Shown: piece after piece, positions 1 through 12,475 of the stretch
Numbering within the stretch: the stretch's first letter is position 1
How the letters are laid out: each line of letters begins with the position of its first letter
Assembly: GCF_010389155.1 (NCBI RefSeq)
Contig: NC_057761.1
Span: 1,304,501-1,368,500 of the forward strand
Length of the DNA: 64,000 nucleotides
Reading direction: 5' to 3'
Source: Erigeron canadensis
Taxonomy: Eukaryota; Streptophyta; Magnoliopsida; Asterales; Asteraceae
Position numbers and translations under genes: made by a program
The notes under the pieces: model-generated
The model's input: only the letters and a program-made list of their open reading frames with translations
Told to the model about the DNA's origin: nothing
The model's database searches: none

Positions 1-553
1 CATTAATGTACATGTAAATCCCATTAACAAAAGAAGTGATAGCTTTATAATGACTAATTCTAAATTTAATCTCAAATAGAACTTTAATACTCTAGTATAA
101 CTTCATAAAAACTAATTTTAAAGAATAACCAGTTCTATAATCTTATATTACACAAATGTACATTACATGTAAAACTAACTTCACTAGTATATAAACTAAA
201 TTGTACACAAAAACCACCTACTGACATGGAAAACACAGTTTTAGGTAATAGGCCTAGGGGACTGGACATTTGGGCTTACACGGTCCTAGGACTGCGCTCT
301 GCCAAAGATTAGGCTTTACAGTGAGACTAACCGGGATCAGGCAAAACTGGGACTTTGATCAAGTGTTAGGATCAGTAGGCAACATCCTGGGATCAACAAA
401 GCCTAAAGGAATTGTGATTTGTGTGTGGAGACCAGGAATGCTGGTACATCTCTTTAAATATCATCATTGCCCTTGAATGGGAATACCTTATAGACAACTA
501 GGCATTGGTCCATTAGCATACAATTTAAGTGCAAGAGGTTTTATTGTTCAAAC
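1..553. other. Left-edge non-coding DNA, probable DRM intron
   Basis: This stretch lies 3' (on the minus strand) of the last DRM exon seen. That exon ends in a good donor context (CAG followed by GT at 553-552), so this may be intron. I looked on the minus strand for the DRM block that should follow (the DTVAYHLS region and the SAM-binding motif) and did not find it. A plus-strand open stretch at 270-476 has no family resemblance I recognise. Confidence 0.45.
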
Positions 554-3500
554 CTGGAATGCGCTTCCAAGGCCTTTATATCTCTCGACTCTGCTTGCAC
601 CTCGTGTATGGTTTATCGGGTACCCCATTATCTGCTCTATCTCATCAGGTTCGAGGGGAGCAACCCTAGTCTTTCCAGTCCAGACCATGTTCCATTTCTT
701 GCATTGACCAATAATGTACTTCTTGACATGTAATGAGGGCTCATCATCAAATTCCTGAAGGGCCAATCTGATTCTTTTAGTAAGTTGGGCAGTTCCTATA
801 CATGTCAGAATGCAATTCAGTTGTTCTCTCTGTAACATTAAGGCCACCAACTTTTAGTTTCCGGGAGTGCCTCAAAGATTGTGCATGGAGGTAATTGTTG
901 AATAGGGAATCTACACTCTAAAGGTAAATTATGAACGTACCCCCGTTTCCTAGCTGCAACACAGAAGTACTTGGAATCAACAAATTCTGGTTCAATCTCA
1001 TAGAGAGAGTTTTTGATTGTGCTCCATACACCCTTAGGTGTAAGGGCAACATTCTCATACAAGAAATACGGTGGGCCAATGGCAGCATTTGGAAGTCTTC
1101 TACGAATCACATGAATTTCATGAGGAACCCCAAATCCTATCATCGGGTTAGGAAGATGAAGAACATCATCATCATCATCCTGCCTCTTTCTCTCGTCTCT
1201 TCTATCAAACTTATTGTTTTTACTTTGAAAAAATTCTCTTTCTGACTTTCTTTTCTTGTCCTTCGTCTGTCCACAAACAAATGAAAAACCTGCAACTAAG
1301 GTAGTTCAAATAAGAAAAAACATCTTAGATGACACATAAGACTTTCATGTTTCATTCAAAGAGAACGGGTAACTCTACTTTCACATCTATGAAATTTTTT
1401 TTTAAGAAAAGGTAAAAAAAACTTGATACTATATACTAAATTCAATGGATTTAATTACATAATGTGCCTCATGACAAAGGCACATGCTCGACTGAAGTTG
1501 GCCGGGCCTGAAGGGGTAAGCAATTTAGGCTCTTGCCTTTAACAGCATTTAATGAGTTTGGAATTGGTCGGGTAGGAGGGAAACATGTATTTATGTAAGT
1601 ATAACAATTAATGAATTGAAAAACCAACAAATGTGAGCCAGATCCATGTACATTTGCATAACTCTGCATGTCCATTTCTGCATCAGCTTCCTTTGATAGA
1701 TGAGCTGCACTTAGGAAATCTACTAGGTCCCCTAATGATGTATTTTTTCCTTCAGATTCAAAGACATTTCATTTAAGTCCAGTTTATCCATATGTAATAA
1801 CAATGTAACACAAACTAGAAAATGTATATGTAGTAATTGGTAATACACATACCACATCTGCTTATAGCAGTCGATGATTCTTCAAGTGAGTAGCCCATGT
1901 CTATCAGACTCACTAATGGGTCATCCGTTTCAAAAGATCCATCAGCATCTTCCTGGAAAATACAGATAAATCAGACAAGTATGCTTCTTCTTTGCAGTAT
2001 ATATTATCATGATAGTTACAACATTGAACCCAAAAGTACCAATTTGGTACTTATGACATAAATTTTAATGTTAACTAAACATCAGCATATTAAATTTACT
2101 TCGTAAGTTTACTAAGCAAGACAAAAGTACTGAACAGGACTTACATCGCTATAATTACTATCAAGGTCTGAGAAGTCGCCATCGATATTGCTTTGAGGCG
2201 GATCTTTGAGTTCATTTTCCTGCTGGGGCATCTCACTAACCGCCTAGATAGAACCACTGCACTTTTCAGAAAAGTAAAAAAAAAAAAAGAAGATAGAACC
2301 AATGCAGAATTTCTCCTAGAACATAACCATCTAACCATATGGAGAAAAAAAACAATAAATTAGATAAGGAGCACTCACAGAATATTCAAGTAATGTGTCT
2401 AGTATAGCATCAGCATCATTTTCTCCTGAGACTAAACAAAATTAGTCACCATATTTAATTAGAAAAATGTAAGCATAGATTGAAACCAAAACTGCATGAT
2501 TACCAAGTTCTTCTATGACTTTGGTCACCATTGATGTGGGAAATCCCATTGACACATAGTAAGGTACTAGCTTAGAGAAATTGTTGCTAGAAGAACTCGA
2601 CTGCGTTGGCCAATTTATATACAACAAAGTAAGTTTGCCAAAAGCTGACAATCTAATAACGGTCCATGTGGAACTGCATGTTAAATTGTTAATGACTGTC
2701 AGTTAGTGTCCATTTATAAAAGTACCTCTCCGAATTCAGATGCAACTACGTTAGTACTCATAGCAACTGCGGAAGATGGCGATGTATTAGATATCTCCAA
2801 CTCATCATCAGTATTCCAATCTATACTGTCGTCACTTCCGTCATGCAGAGAGTCGTTATCCTATATACAAACACATTATTTAGAAGACGCGAAAAGGGGG
2901 ACAGTCGCCATCAAAGCATGCACGGTCTAAAAGAAAATGGCTGAAGTAAAAAACATGTAGCATAAGAGAAACATATGAATGATCAATGAGACCCGAAGAC
3001 TGCAATAAATGAGACTGTATGAAGCACATTCAAGTAACTCACATTACAGAAACAAATTCCCTATAAGCCAAGTGTTGCTAAGTTACCTAAATCGATGGTC
3101 ATGTCTAAAGACCCCCGTTAACTCGTTATGTTTTAGTCAGCTATTACTAAAAGCAACACTCTATTTACACAAGCCATCAAGAGATTAACCAACTGAAACA
3201 TGATAATGACCTCTTAACCATTCTCAGAATTTGAGTTATAAGAATAATATAATTTATTCACTACTTACAGGTTATGTATATATAGTAATATAAATATATT
3301 TAGCTAATCACAGAAGAAAAACACTAATTACATTAGTCACCTACATATTAATCAAATTACCATCTTCAAAGTATTTTTTTCACACTATTTGCCACTATTT
3401 TCACATGTTTCTATTATGTAGGTCCCTAATATAAAACCAATGGAAACCACATATGCACTTTTTCATTTATTCTTTGTATCATCAAGATAGGACCCACTTA

Positions 3501-3602
3501 ATAGCCAATAAAATCTTTATAACTGGCCATATATGATTAACAAAGTCATTAAGTTTAAAGATAATCAACTAGTAAAACAGATTAATAACACCAACTTACC
3601 AT
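554..3602 (-). pseudogene. DRM: DRM-type de novo cytosine-5 DNA methyltransferase, 3'-partial, with a frame lesion
   Basis: DRM enzymes carry out RNA-directed de novo DNA methylation in the nucleus, with N-terminal UBA domains and a rearranged methyltransferase domain. Exons read by eye: 3602-3600 (ATG only), 2860-2726 (acidic start with SIDWNTDDELEI), 2600-2504, 2425-2379, 2243-2145, 1952-1853, 1749-1663, 1289-554. UBA-like blocks include VPYYVSMGFPTSMVTKVIEE and LVSLIDMGYSLEESSTAI. The last exon has the DRM signature IGPPYFLYENVALTPKGVW, FVDSKYFCVAARKRGY, CKKWNMVWTGK, LEPDEIEQIMGYP and YKGLGSAFQ. After the conserved SWWP (CCT at 843-841) the frame meets TAA (840-838). The following REQLNCILTC block is in another frame, 11 nt on, where the family has about four codons. 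The SAM-binding motifs I-V would lie left of position 1. It is either a pseudogene or an active gene with a sequence error. Family identity is firm; DRM1/2 versus DRM3 was not resolved. Confidence 0.78.
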
Positions 3603-4982
3603 TTGTCCACAAGTAGAAAGATATTCCCACTTACAACACTCTGCAATAAACAACAATAATTAGTGGGCCACAATTAGTTAAAGAAACAACTTAAAAGATA
3701 CTCCGTAAATAAAGGATTAAATAAGAGTCTTAATTAAATAAGGCGGCTGATATCCTGACCACTTTTTTGGTAGTGATGTTTTTGTCTATATCTAACTATT
3801 TGCAAACTAATAGTTTAATTTTATCACATTTATCATCCCATCATTTAGTTCATCAAGGCTGTATACAAAATTGCAATCACATCATTTTTTAAATTACAGT
3901 TAAGTGCGTTCTAGCTTATTTTTAAGAAAAACATACTTAATCCGAATAAGTGCGGCTTATTTTTTTTTTTTAAAAAAAATTAAGTCATATAAGCACTTAA
4001 TATAAAGCACTCCTAAGAATAGCTTATTGTGTTTTTCTTTTTTTTTTCTTTCAATTTTTATTTTAGAGACCTCTATATAGCTTTTCGGAACTGGGTTTCT
4101 TTTTTTTCTCACAATTATATCCAAAAAAGGCTTATTTAATCTTTTATTGTAAAAGTAGTTTTTTTAAAAATAAAATAAAATTGAGGCTTAAAAAAAAACC
4201 CTCAAAAAGGCGTTGCCAACCATATCATATAAATTCACGTAGTGTCCCCAAAATATCATCATCAACAATCAACATATATGTTTGTAGTTGTATCGTACAA
4301 GTACTCAATGCATAAAAAATGAACAATGATTTTTTATAGCTTTCTAGAATTTAATAACGTTGTTTTAGGTTATGTAAACAGATACATTACAACATTACAA
4401 GTGAACAGACTAACGGAGTAACATTATCAAGCAGCTAAAATCATGAAATCATACTATTTATGTGTATAGGTATATAGCAGTTAAAAGGTAAAAAAGACAG
4501 TGAAAAAAAAAACAGAGAATAATGTGGTAAAATTACCGAAATGAAAGCAGTAAACTTTAGTATAACTTATTCACCAAGCTAAAAGAAAAAAAAAGTAAGT
4601 TGCAGGTAATTTGGGGTTGTTGCTCCTCTTTGGAGTGGGTATCTGGCGTGTGAAATTTGGGGGATACTAGTGCCCGATGATTTGTTGTTACAGTTTTTAC
4701 CCTTCACGTGTTTAAAGCCAATATAATAATTTTAAACAAATAAAATAAAATTATGTTTTAACTTAAATGTTACTGTATAGATAGTGTGGAGTGATAGATT
4801 TTTTTTTTATGGTTAATGATAAATATGTTTAATAAATTTGTCTAAAAATATGCTTTTATTTTTTAGAACATGGATTCCATATTTTCTTTTTCTTAATCTT
4901 TATCATTCATTTTGTCATGTGTTCTTTAGTTTACATTTTAACCACATTAATCATTTTCATTTTATATATAAAGTGATTTCAA
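3603..4982. other. Upstream region of DRM, no gene
   Basis: AT-rich DNA holding the presumed 5' leader and promoter of the minus-strand DRM gene. Apart from homopolymer runs (for example A/T runs around 3960-4200) I see no coding sequence. No TATA box could be assigned with confidence. Confidence 0.4.
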
Positions 4983-5492
4983 TTATGTAGCACCGAAACG
5001 GGTACGACAAAGGGGTACGGAAACGGGAAACGATAAAACTAAAAATGCAAGATACGGGTATGGCGATAAAAGAAAATTATACAAATTTAAAATATATTAA
5101 TTATTTATAGAGAGACTTGATATTCCAGAGATTTTGTATAATTGTATATGTATATTTGTATAATATATGTTTGATCAGTGATTACTTATCGAATGTTTAG
5201 TTTTTAGTAATTGGTTTTTGGAATAGAAAGAATCTAATGTTGATCAAATTGTATATAATATAGTCTATTTGGATTTGGGGATATGTACAATTGCAATATG
5301 GCAATCGGTTTTGGAATTAAAAAAGTCAATTAAAATCCTAATATTAATTAGAAACAGTATGAAAACCTCAAAGAAATGCTTATATATGGAAAATTCACGG
5401 AAACGTTTCACACGTGTTTCGTACGCGGAAACGTTTCCATGAAGTTTCTGAAACGGGTACGGCTACCTGTTTGGAGTTTCGGTGCATCATAG
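4983..5492. mobile_element. hAT-like MITE with 8-bp target duplication
   Basis: The 510-bp element has inverted ends built on GCACCGAAAC (left about 4990, right about 5476-5485 as GTTTCGGTGC) and subterminal copies of AAACGGGTACG. It is flanked by the exact 8-bp direct repeat GATTTCAA at 4975-4982 and 5493-5500. An 8-bp duplication with short inverted ends is typical of hAT elements. It has no coding capacity, so it is non-autonomous. Confidence 0.7.
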
Positions 5493-5500
5493 GATTTCAA

Positions 5501-6232
5501 CAGGGGAAAGGTGATCTCAAGCCAAAAGCCTATAAAGCTAGATTGGCTTAGGCCCAATTTTTTTCTAATAATAATTAATAACTTAATGCATTTAGTCAGT
5601 TTTATATTTTTTTTTTTACTTAATAAATAAAAATAACCGTCAAATACTTATTTTTTACTTAATACATATTCATTTTGTATACATTCAGTCACTTGATAAA
5701 TTTATATACACTATAATATAGTTAAAAAAAACTTGTTGAATGTCGTGTCTATCAAAATAAGTTTCGGATTGTGATGTAGTATGAATGTTGTGCCTAGTCT
5801 GTACAGTGATGCAGAGCAATATATATATACATATATCAAGGACTTAATATTCGGTGTATTAGTACAGTGCTTATTCACATAAATATATATGGTCTTGTAT
5901 ATAAGAGTTACTTTAGTGATTCGTATATAAGAAGTTTTAGCAAATTGGTTAGATATTAGTCTATTCGGAACGTGTTGTAGTATGAAACTTATAAGAATGT
6001 TAACCGAAGGAAGTCGGCTGCTGATGGGGCCAATGAGACAGAACACAAAAAGGCACATTTGGACCTTTTGTGAATCTTAATGCTGCACTAGATAACTACT
6101 ACAGTATTTAAAGAGTAAAGCAAAGGTTTCCTAAAAAATACTTGAAGTGATGGTCATGTAGAAAGAAAATCTTGCACCTTCATGTACTTTTAAGGCAAGC
6201 CAGGTTCACTATTGTTAGCACTAATCTATTCA
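5501..6232. other. Intergenic, upstream of polygalacturonase 1
   Basis: AT-rich DNA between the hAT-like element and the TATA box of the first polygalacturonase. Its minus-strand open frame (5711-6058) has no recognisable family and low-complexity composition. It may hold regulatory DNA for the downstream gene. Confidence 0.4.
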
Positions 6233-6239
6233 TATAAAT
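6233..6239 (+). promoter_or_regulatory. TATA box of polygalacturonase 1
   Basis: TATAAAT lies 72-78 bp upstream of the ATG at 6311. That spacing suits a TATA box plus a short leader. Confidence 0.5.
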
Positions 6240-6310
6240 TAATATCCCATGTCTTCATGTGATTTAAACAAAATTTACAAGTTTTCTGAACTTAGAAGAA
6301 CCCGTAAACA

Positions 6311-9300
6311 ATGGGCAAAATCGTCTTTATTTCTACTCTTGTTTTGTTGCTGTTGGTCAATGCAACCGTTGACAGCAGTTTATCTGACACATTTGATGTG
6401 TTTGGTAAGATTGAAAATATGGACCTGGAAGATGATGAACTAGAGTTTGTGGACTTGTCACCCTGGTCCACAAGTCAACATGGTAGCAAGATTCTCGTAA
6501 ACGTAGATACCTTTGGTGCAGCTGGAGATGGAGTCTCCGACGATACAAAGGTGAATATATATATGTGAACTATTATAACTGGTGGCAAAAGAGGCGGGTT
6601 GGCTAACATGTGAAAACTAAATTATATACGGGCCAAAACGGGTCAGGTTGACCCAAAACATCTTTTTGAAGAAAATTATAGATTTATATAGTTAATGTGT
6701 TTTGTATGATCATAGAATTAATGTTAGTCCGTTAATCATGTGCTAAAAAAGTAGACTTTGGGCAACTTTCGACCTATCTGACCTGTTTCGTTTTAAACCT
6801 TTTGTGGTTGACTCGTTAGATAAGACATAATCCGAATCAAATCATTAATTAGTAATGGTTCAAAAATGTCACCTCTAGTAATAATTATGCTAACAATAAA
6901 CATGTTGAATCATTATTTTAATAGCTTAATTATCATTTACTATGCTAATTATCAGGCGTTTGAAAATGCATGGACACAAGCCTGTTCTGCAGCAAAATCT
7001 GTGCTTTTGGTTCCTCCTGGTCGTACTTATCTAGTTAATGCAACAAGATATAAAGGACCTTGTGTTGGAAAGTTGATTGTTCAGGTAATTTTCATATTAC
7101 ACTACCCCATCCAGGAAAGCGAAAACATGTTACTGGAGTAAAACAATCTGCTGTATACTTTCAAAGTTGATTATTCAAATCGGAAAAATTTAAGTTGAAA
7201 CTTTCAACATTTAGTTTTACTTTGAAGATGGAGATTTGTAGTTTTAAGAAATTGAAGCATTTCACTCAACCAGAAAATGATCGGTGATTTGCAAACTATC
7301 TGAAATACCCTTCAAAAATGACAAAATAATGTAGTAAATTTTTGACCCAAAACAACGCTATCAATCTTTCATATAATGATGATACTGACGAAAATAGTTG
7401 TAACTTGAAACTTCCCAGATATACAAATGCTGCAACCTGCATATGACATAATGAACCTAATATTTCTTTGTTTCTTGTATGCAGATTGATGGGACAATTA
7501 TAGCACCAGATGAACCCAAGGAATGGGACCAGAAAAATCCTCGGAACTGGCTTCACTTTTCTAATCTAACTGGGGTTACTTTCCAAGGCCGTGGAGTTAT
7601 TGACGGATCAGGCCAGAAATGGTGGGCTGCATCTTGCAAGAAGAACAAGACAAATGTAATGTCTTTCTTGCTCAAATCCAAATTAAATGATATTATGTAG
7701 AGGTTGAAAAATAGAAAGTTGGGTAAAAAGTCAAGATGGGTAATTTTGGATTACGGGTCAAAATGGGTTTGGTTTGACCAGAAACACTTTTTGTCATTTG
7801 TTTTTTGAGTTTCACTCATGTGATAAAATGAATTATATTATTATTTATCACAATTTATATATATACTAAAAACCAACTGGTTTTTTACAAGTTTCTATGC
7901 ACATGGTACAACTACATATGCATGCAACTTTGAACTCTTTACCTTTTAACCCCCTAAAGATTTTACCTTTTACATTTAAGCCCATCACCTTTAACTACTT
8001 TACATTTTAACTCCCTAAAGTTTTCTCTTTACTTTTTAACCCCCAAATTTAAGTCCATCACCTTTTACTACTTTACATTTTAACTCCTTAAAGTTTTGTC
8101 TTTACTTTTTAACCCCCAAAGTTTTTTCCTTTTACAGCTTAGCCTATCAACTTTTACATCTTTACCTTTTAACCCCCTAAAGTTTTTATCTTTTACATGT
8201 TAGCCTATCAATAAAATGCTTTATTGTTACAATGTCAAATAAATGTTAGTTGATGACTTTATCAAATTTGTACCAAAACATTGTCATCTGAAAAGATAAT
8301 CTACTTGAGTCTCGCCGCACGGTGTGTAATATAATCTGCGGCAACGTGTTTAAGCTTAATGAATCATTGTCCACGATGTTACTATAAAAGCTCCGCGGCA
8401 ACGCGCGGGTGTTTATTTCTAGTAATAAGCTACTTTTCAACATAAAGTGATCTCAAAGATTTATTCATTAAAATTATGATACAAGGGCTCTTGGCCGGCT
8501 TCCATATCATAAATCATATAAACGTTCCGCACACGGACACACTTAAGATGTAACATAACTACATATCCCAAAATAACCTATTTGCTAATAGATGTGCCAA
8601 AATTCATATTTCTTTTGTCAGGATATTGACATGCTTCTGTTTTTTGGTTTCTGTTTTTACAGCCATGCGTAGGAGCACCAACGGTATGCACTTAAACTTT
8701 GCTTCTGATCATTATCTTTAATCATAAAGTTTTAACACAAAAGACTCTATGCAGGCATTTACAATTGATCAAAGCTCATCTATAAAGGTGAGAGGTCTTA
8801 CCTTCCAAAACAGCCAACAGATGCATTTCGTTATCTCGCATTGCCAATCTGTGCGCATCTATAGCGTTGTAGTTTCTGCTCCTGAAGACAGTCCAAATAC
8901 TGATGGAATCCATCTTACCGGATCAACAAATGTCGTTATTCAAAATAGCAAAATTGGAACAGGTTCAACTTTTCTTTGTCTTTATAATTTATGTAATACA
9001 TAGATGATAAGTACTCTTCTCGTAAAAAGAAAAAAAACTGCACTCTTTATTAAATTGCAAAGTTCCATTAGTTTAGGAAGTTCTTTAGACTAAAGGTGTC
9101 TAATTTTCCATGGTAAGGTTACCAAGAATCGATTACGGAGTACAATGGAATGGGTACACGAGATTCCTTTGTTTGTCATTATTGAAGGATCTCCAAGCCA
9201 TTTGATTGTAATTGATATGTTTGGGTTATGTTTGATCTCAAATGGGTCAAACTAGTAAATTAAAACTAAGAAACAACTTAAAACGGTTCAAATTGGTAGA

Positions 9301-11009
9301 ACACTTAATCTATAAACCTCTTAATACAATGTAATTAGTATAGATATTCTAATCAATTGTTGACAAACAAAGATTATATACTTTATACAAAAGGCTTTTT
9401 GGATTAGCCCGACCAGACCCGTTTTGACTAGTTCTTAAAACTATCCATTATGACCTATAAGAATTTTGACAATTACCAGGACCACTCATTTTAAGACCTC
9501 TATATTTGAGTAATAGTCAATAAACATTTTTGCCAATTTGATCTTCAAATTATATGTGAATTCTTTTTAAAATCACAAACATTTTGAACCCAATAACTAT
9601 AGTGGTTGACCAAAAGTCAGCATGCACTCTCTACTTGTCTTTGAGGACCAGAGGGAGTATTACCTTTCATTTTAAAAGCTAGATGTGCATTTCATGGATA
9701 CATGCTAAACCTTAATCCATTTCCACACATGTTTACAGGTGATGATTGTGTGTCAATTGTGAATGCTAGCTCAAACATCAAGATGAAGAATATCTATTGT
9801 GGGCCCGGTCATGGAATCAGGTTCGTTTTGATTACTTAGAGCATTAGTTTTTTTATATTTCTGAAAATCAGGGATAAATAAAGAAGAAAAGAATTGTTAG
9901 CCTTAAATATAACGGTGTTGGCAGCATAGGAAGCCTGGGTAAAGATAACTCTACAGGCATAGTCTCAAATGTTGTCGTCGATACAGCATTCCTTAAGGGC
10001 TCTACTAATGGCCTCAGAATTAAAACATGGCAGGTACTTCTATCATTCATTATCGTTAAAATGTTGTTATATTTCTATTGGTTGTAAATATGTTGGCTAA
10101 GAAACTGATACCAACGCTGTGAACTTCCATCTTGTTTCTTGCACAGGGAGGATCCGGTTATGTTAAAGCTGTAAAGTATCAGAATGTGAAAATGGAAAAC
10201 GTAGCCAACCCTATCATAATTGACCAGTTCTATTGTGATTCACCTAAAAGTTGTCAAAACCAGGTACTATTTGTTCATCCTCTCATGCACAACATCTTCG
10301 TATTCTCTAACTAGATCTTGATTTTATCCATCTTTTGTTAGATAGAGGTGGAAATTTCAACCGATTTATCTACAAATGGATCGATTTGGGTTATGTTCAA
10401 TTTAATTTGGGATCAAAATTTTAGTTTGGGAACTAGTCAAATAGGTTGAAAGACACCCAACGCCTATTTTATAGCATTCAATTTCTGACTCCCTTAACTG
10501 CAAAGGTTTATGCTACTATACATTTATTCATAACTCACACATTATAGATAATAATGTGATAAAAAGTGTTTGCAAGCCATCCCAACCCGGCCTTGCTCAT
10601 TTCAACCCAAACTAAAAAGACCCTTCCCAACCCGTTGCCAGCGCCCATCTTGTGGCCTCTAGTTAAATGCAAAATAGCGAATTAATATATGTCTTCATTT
10701 CTCATAATATAGACATCGGCTGTGGAGATAAGCCAAATAATGTATCAAAACGTCACTGGATCTTCAAAGAGTGCAGAGGCAATGAAATTTGCATGCAGTG
10801 ACACGGTGCCATGCCATAACATAATATTGAATAACATCAACTTACAAAGGTTTGATGGTAAATCGGCCCAGACTTATTGCCATTCGGTTACAGGCATAAA
10901 CTACGGGCTAGTCCAACCTTCTGCTGACTGTTTAACTTCTTCTGACAAGTCCTTCATTGAAGAAACAAGAGAAACTGAGTTCAACGACTCGATCCATACT
11001 GAGCTTTAG
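6311..11009 (+). CDS. Polygalacturonase (GH28), secreted, nine exons
   Basis: Hydrolyses alpha-1,4-galacturonan in cell-wall pectin. Exons: 6311-6550, 6956-7084, 7485-7655, 8663-8683, 8755-8962, 9739-9820, 9925-10033, 10147-10263, 10713-11009. They join without a frame break to 457 residues, a normal length. The N-terminus MGKIVFISTLVLLLLVNA is a signal peptide, so the product should enter the apoplast. All four GH28 signatures are intact: SPNTDGIH (residues 233-240), GDDC (257-260), [13 protein letters not shown] (277-289) and RIKTW (315-319). This gives Asp237, Asp258, Asp259, His281, Arg315 and Lys317 as likely catalytic or substrate-binding residues. Exon 4 is a 21-nt micro-exon encoding PCVGAPT. 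Intron 3 carries Helitron-derived DNA. Exo versus endo action cannot be decided from sequence. The gene looks functional. Confidence 0.93.
7856..8422 (+). mobile_element. Non-autonomous Helitron in intron 3 of polygalacturonase 1
   Basis: The 3' end shows a GC-rich hairpin (GCGGCAACGCGCGGG, about 8396-8410), then CTAG at 8419-8422 and T, the Helitron CTRR|T terminus. The 5' end is approximate: it resembles the TATACTA start of related copies here, but the initial TC is not clear. The interior has degenerate tandem units of the CCTTTTAACCCCCTAAAGTT type, each 60-70 bp. There is no coding capacity. Confidence 0.6.
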
Positions 11010-12289
11010 CTCAAACTCCTCGAGTAATAGGCACTCTAGAGGTTATTTTATATAGTATTTGAATTTGAATGTTGTTTGAGGCTGTCATGGAAATATGTGA
11101 CACACTCGAAGATTTACATATAGATGCCATACACTTCATAGTTTTATGAAAAATCAAAAATCTTGTAACATATTTATACAACATGAAACTATTTTAGTAG
11201 TTTCATCTCATATTGTCATGTTTTACAAATCATGTGTCATATTTTGGTCATATATGTGTAATAAATGGAGACATATTCATTGCTGCTTTTATCAATCTTT
11301 GTGTGGGAAAGTTGTATCTTTATCAAAAAAATTGGAAGTACTTATAAGTTAAAAGTATATTATGCAAGATATTGGACTTTTATATATAGAAAGTTAAAAC
11401 AGGTTTTGTAGAGCTTTTCTCCTTGGCCCAACACACTATTGTCCATAGGCCTATCATGTTAAGTTTAATGGGCCTTCAACCATTTTCAAGAAATAACCTT
11501 TTACAGTCGGTTTATTCTATTCACTGGTTTGAGAACTAAATTTGGGAAACTCAATATCAAAGTCCTATTAATTTTTTTATTTTTTTGAAGTACGTTTTGA
11601 AAGACATTATCTATAAACCCTTATAAAAATAAAACCAATTTTGTTGAAAAATTATAAGACTTGATGTATTGCATACGACTCTAAAATAAAAAAGGATCAA
11701 TCAGATCCCAACGGGTAAATGATCAACTTACCACTCTTCTTTTCAGAAAATTAAGAGTATACAATGATGGCTCCGTCGCTTATCAATCCTTAGGGTTTTT
11801 TTCTTTAATTTGATTTGTATAGTATAAATCTCTATGCTATAAATATGACCTCTCGGTGACTTTAACCTATATGTTCGTTTGATGTATGTAACATGTAGTG
11901 TACATGAAACAGAAAAAGCCATGATTATAGACCAACAACAATCCTAGACCTCCACGTAGTGTTTTTGTATGCCAAATGAAATGCAACATATTAATTAAAA
12001 AATAAAACTTCAGAAAATCTTCTTAATAAAAAAAGCATATGGAAACAAGAAACGTTAGTTTCAGATGGATTTATATAATCTAATGCTGTTGGGTTTATAT
12101 AAATAAATGGTATTTTGTACAAACAATACTTCCAAAACGGGTAACTGGAAGACTTTTTGTATGGATTCATCATTAAAGCTTGAATTGGTGCGTTCTTGTG
12201 TGAGTGATATTGTACACTTTTTCTGGTTGTTTATTATCTATAAAAGTCACAATCGTCTATTAAAAGTTTTTTTATTATTTATAATAACG
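11010..12289. other. 3' region of polygalacturonase 1 and intergenic DNA
   Basis: It begins with the probable 3' untranslated region of the polygalacturonase (about 11010-11400) and continues as AT-rich DNA with no gene that I can support. Short open frames at 11146-11352 and 12107-12349 are low-complexity and without family resemblance. Confidence 0.5.
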
Positions 12290-12475
12290 ATAGAATGGTA
12301 CTCGCGCGTTGCGACGCTAATGGAGCTGGAGGCATTGGTGGTGATGTAATGGCAGCGACAGTGGTGGAGGTGATGGTGGAAAGCGGCGGTGGTGGTGGCA
12401 GAGATTGGTGGTGGTGACGTGAAACGACAAGACTCGATAAACTTGAAAACACGAAAGTTTTTTTTTTTTTTGCCC

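Noticed and set aside
270..707. Two consecutive plus-strand frames at the left edge
   Set aside because: The second overlaps the DRM exon on the other strand. The first has no recognisable family. Neither has a start context or splice structure that I could support.
10345..10665. Possible hAT element (TAGAGGTGG-like start, GGCCTCTA end) in the last intron of polygalacturonase 1
   Set aside because: The ends match only over a few bases and no 8-bp target duplication was found.
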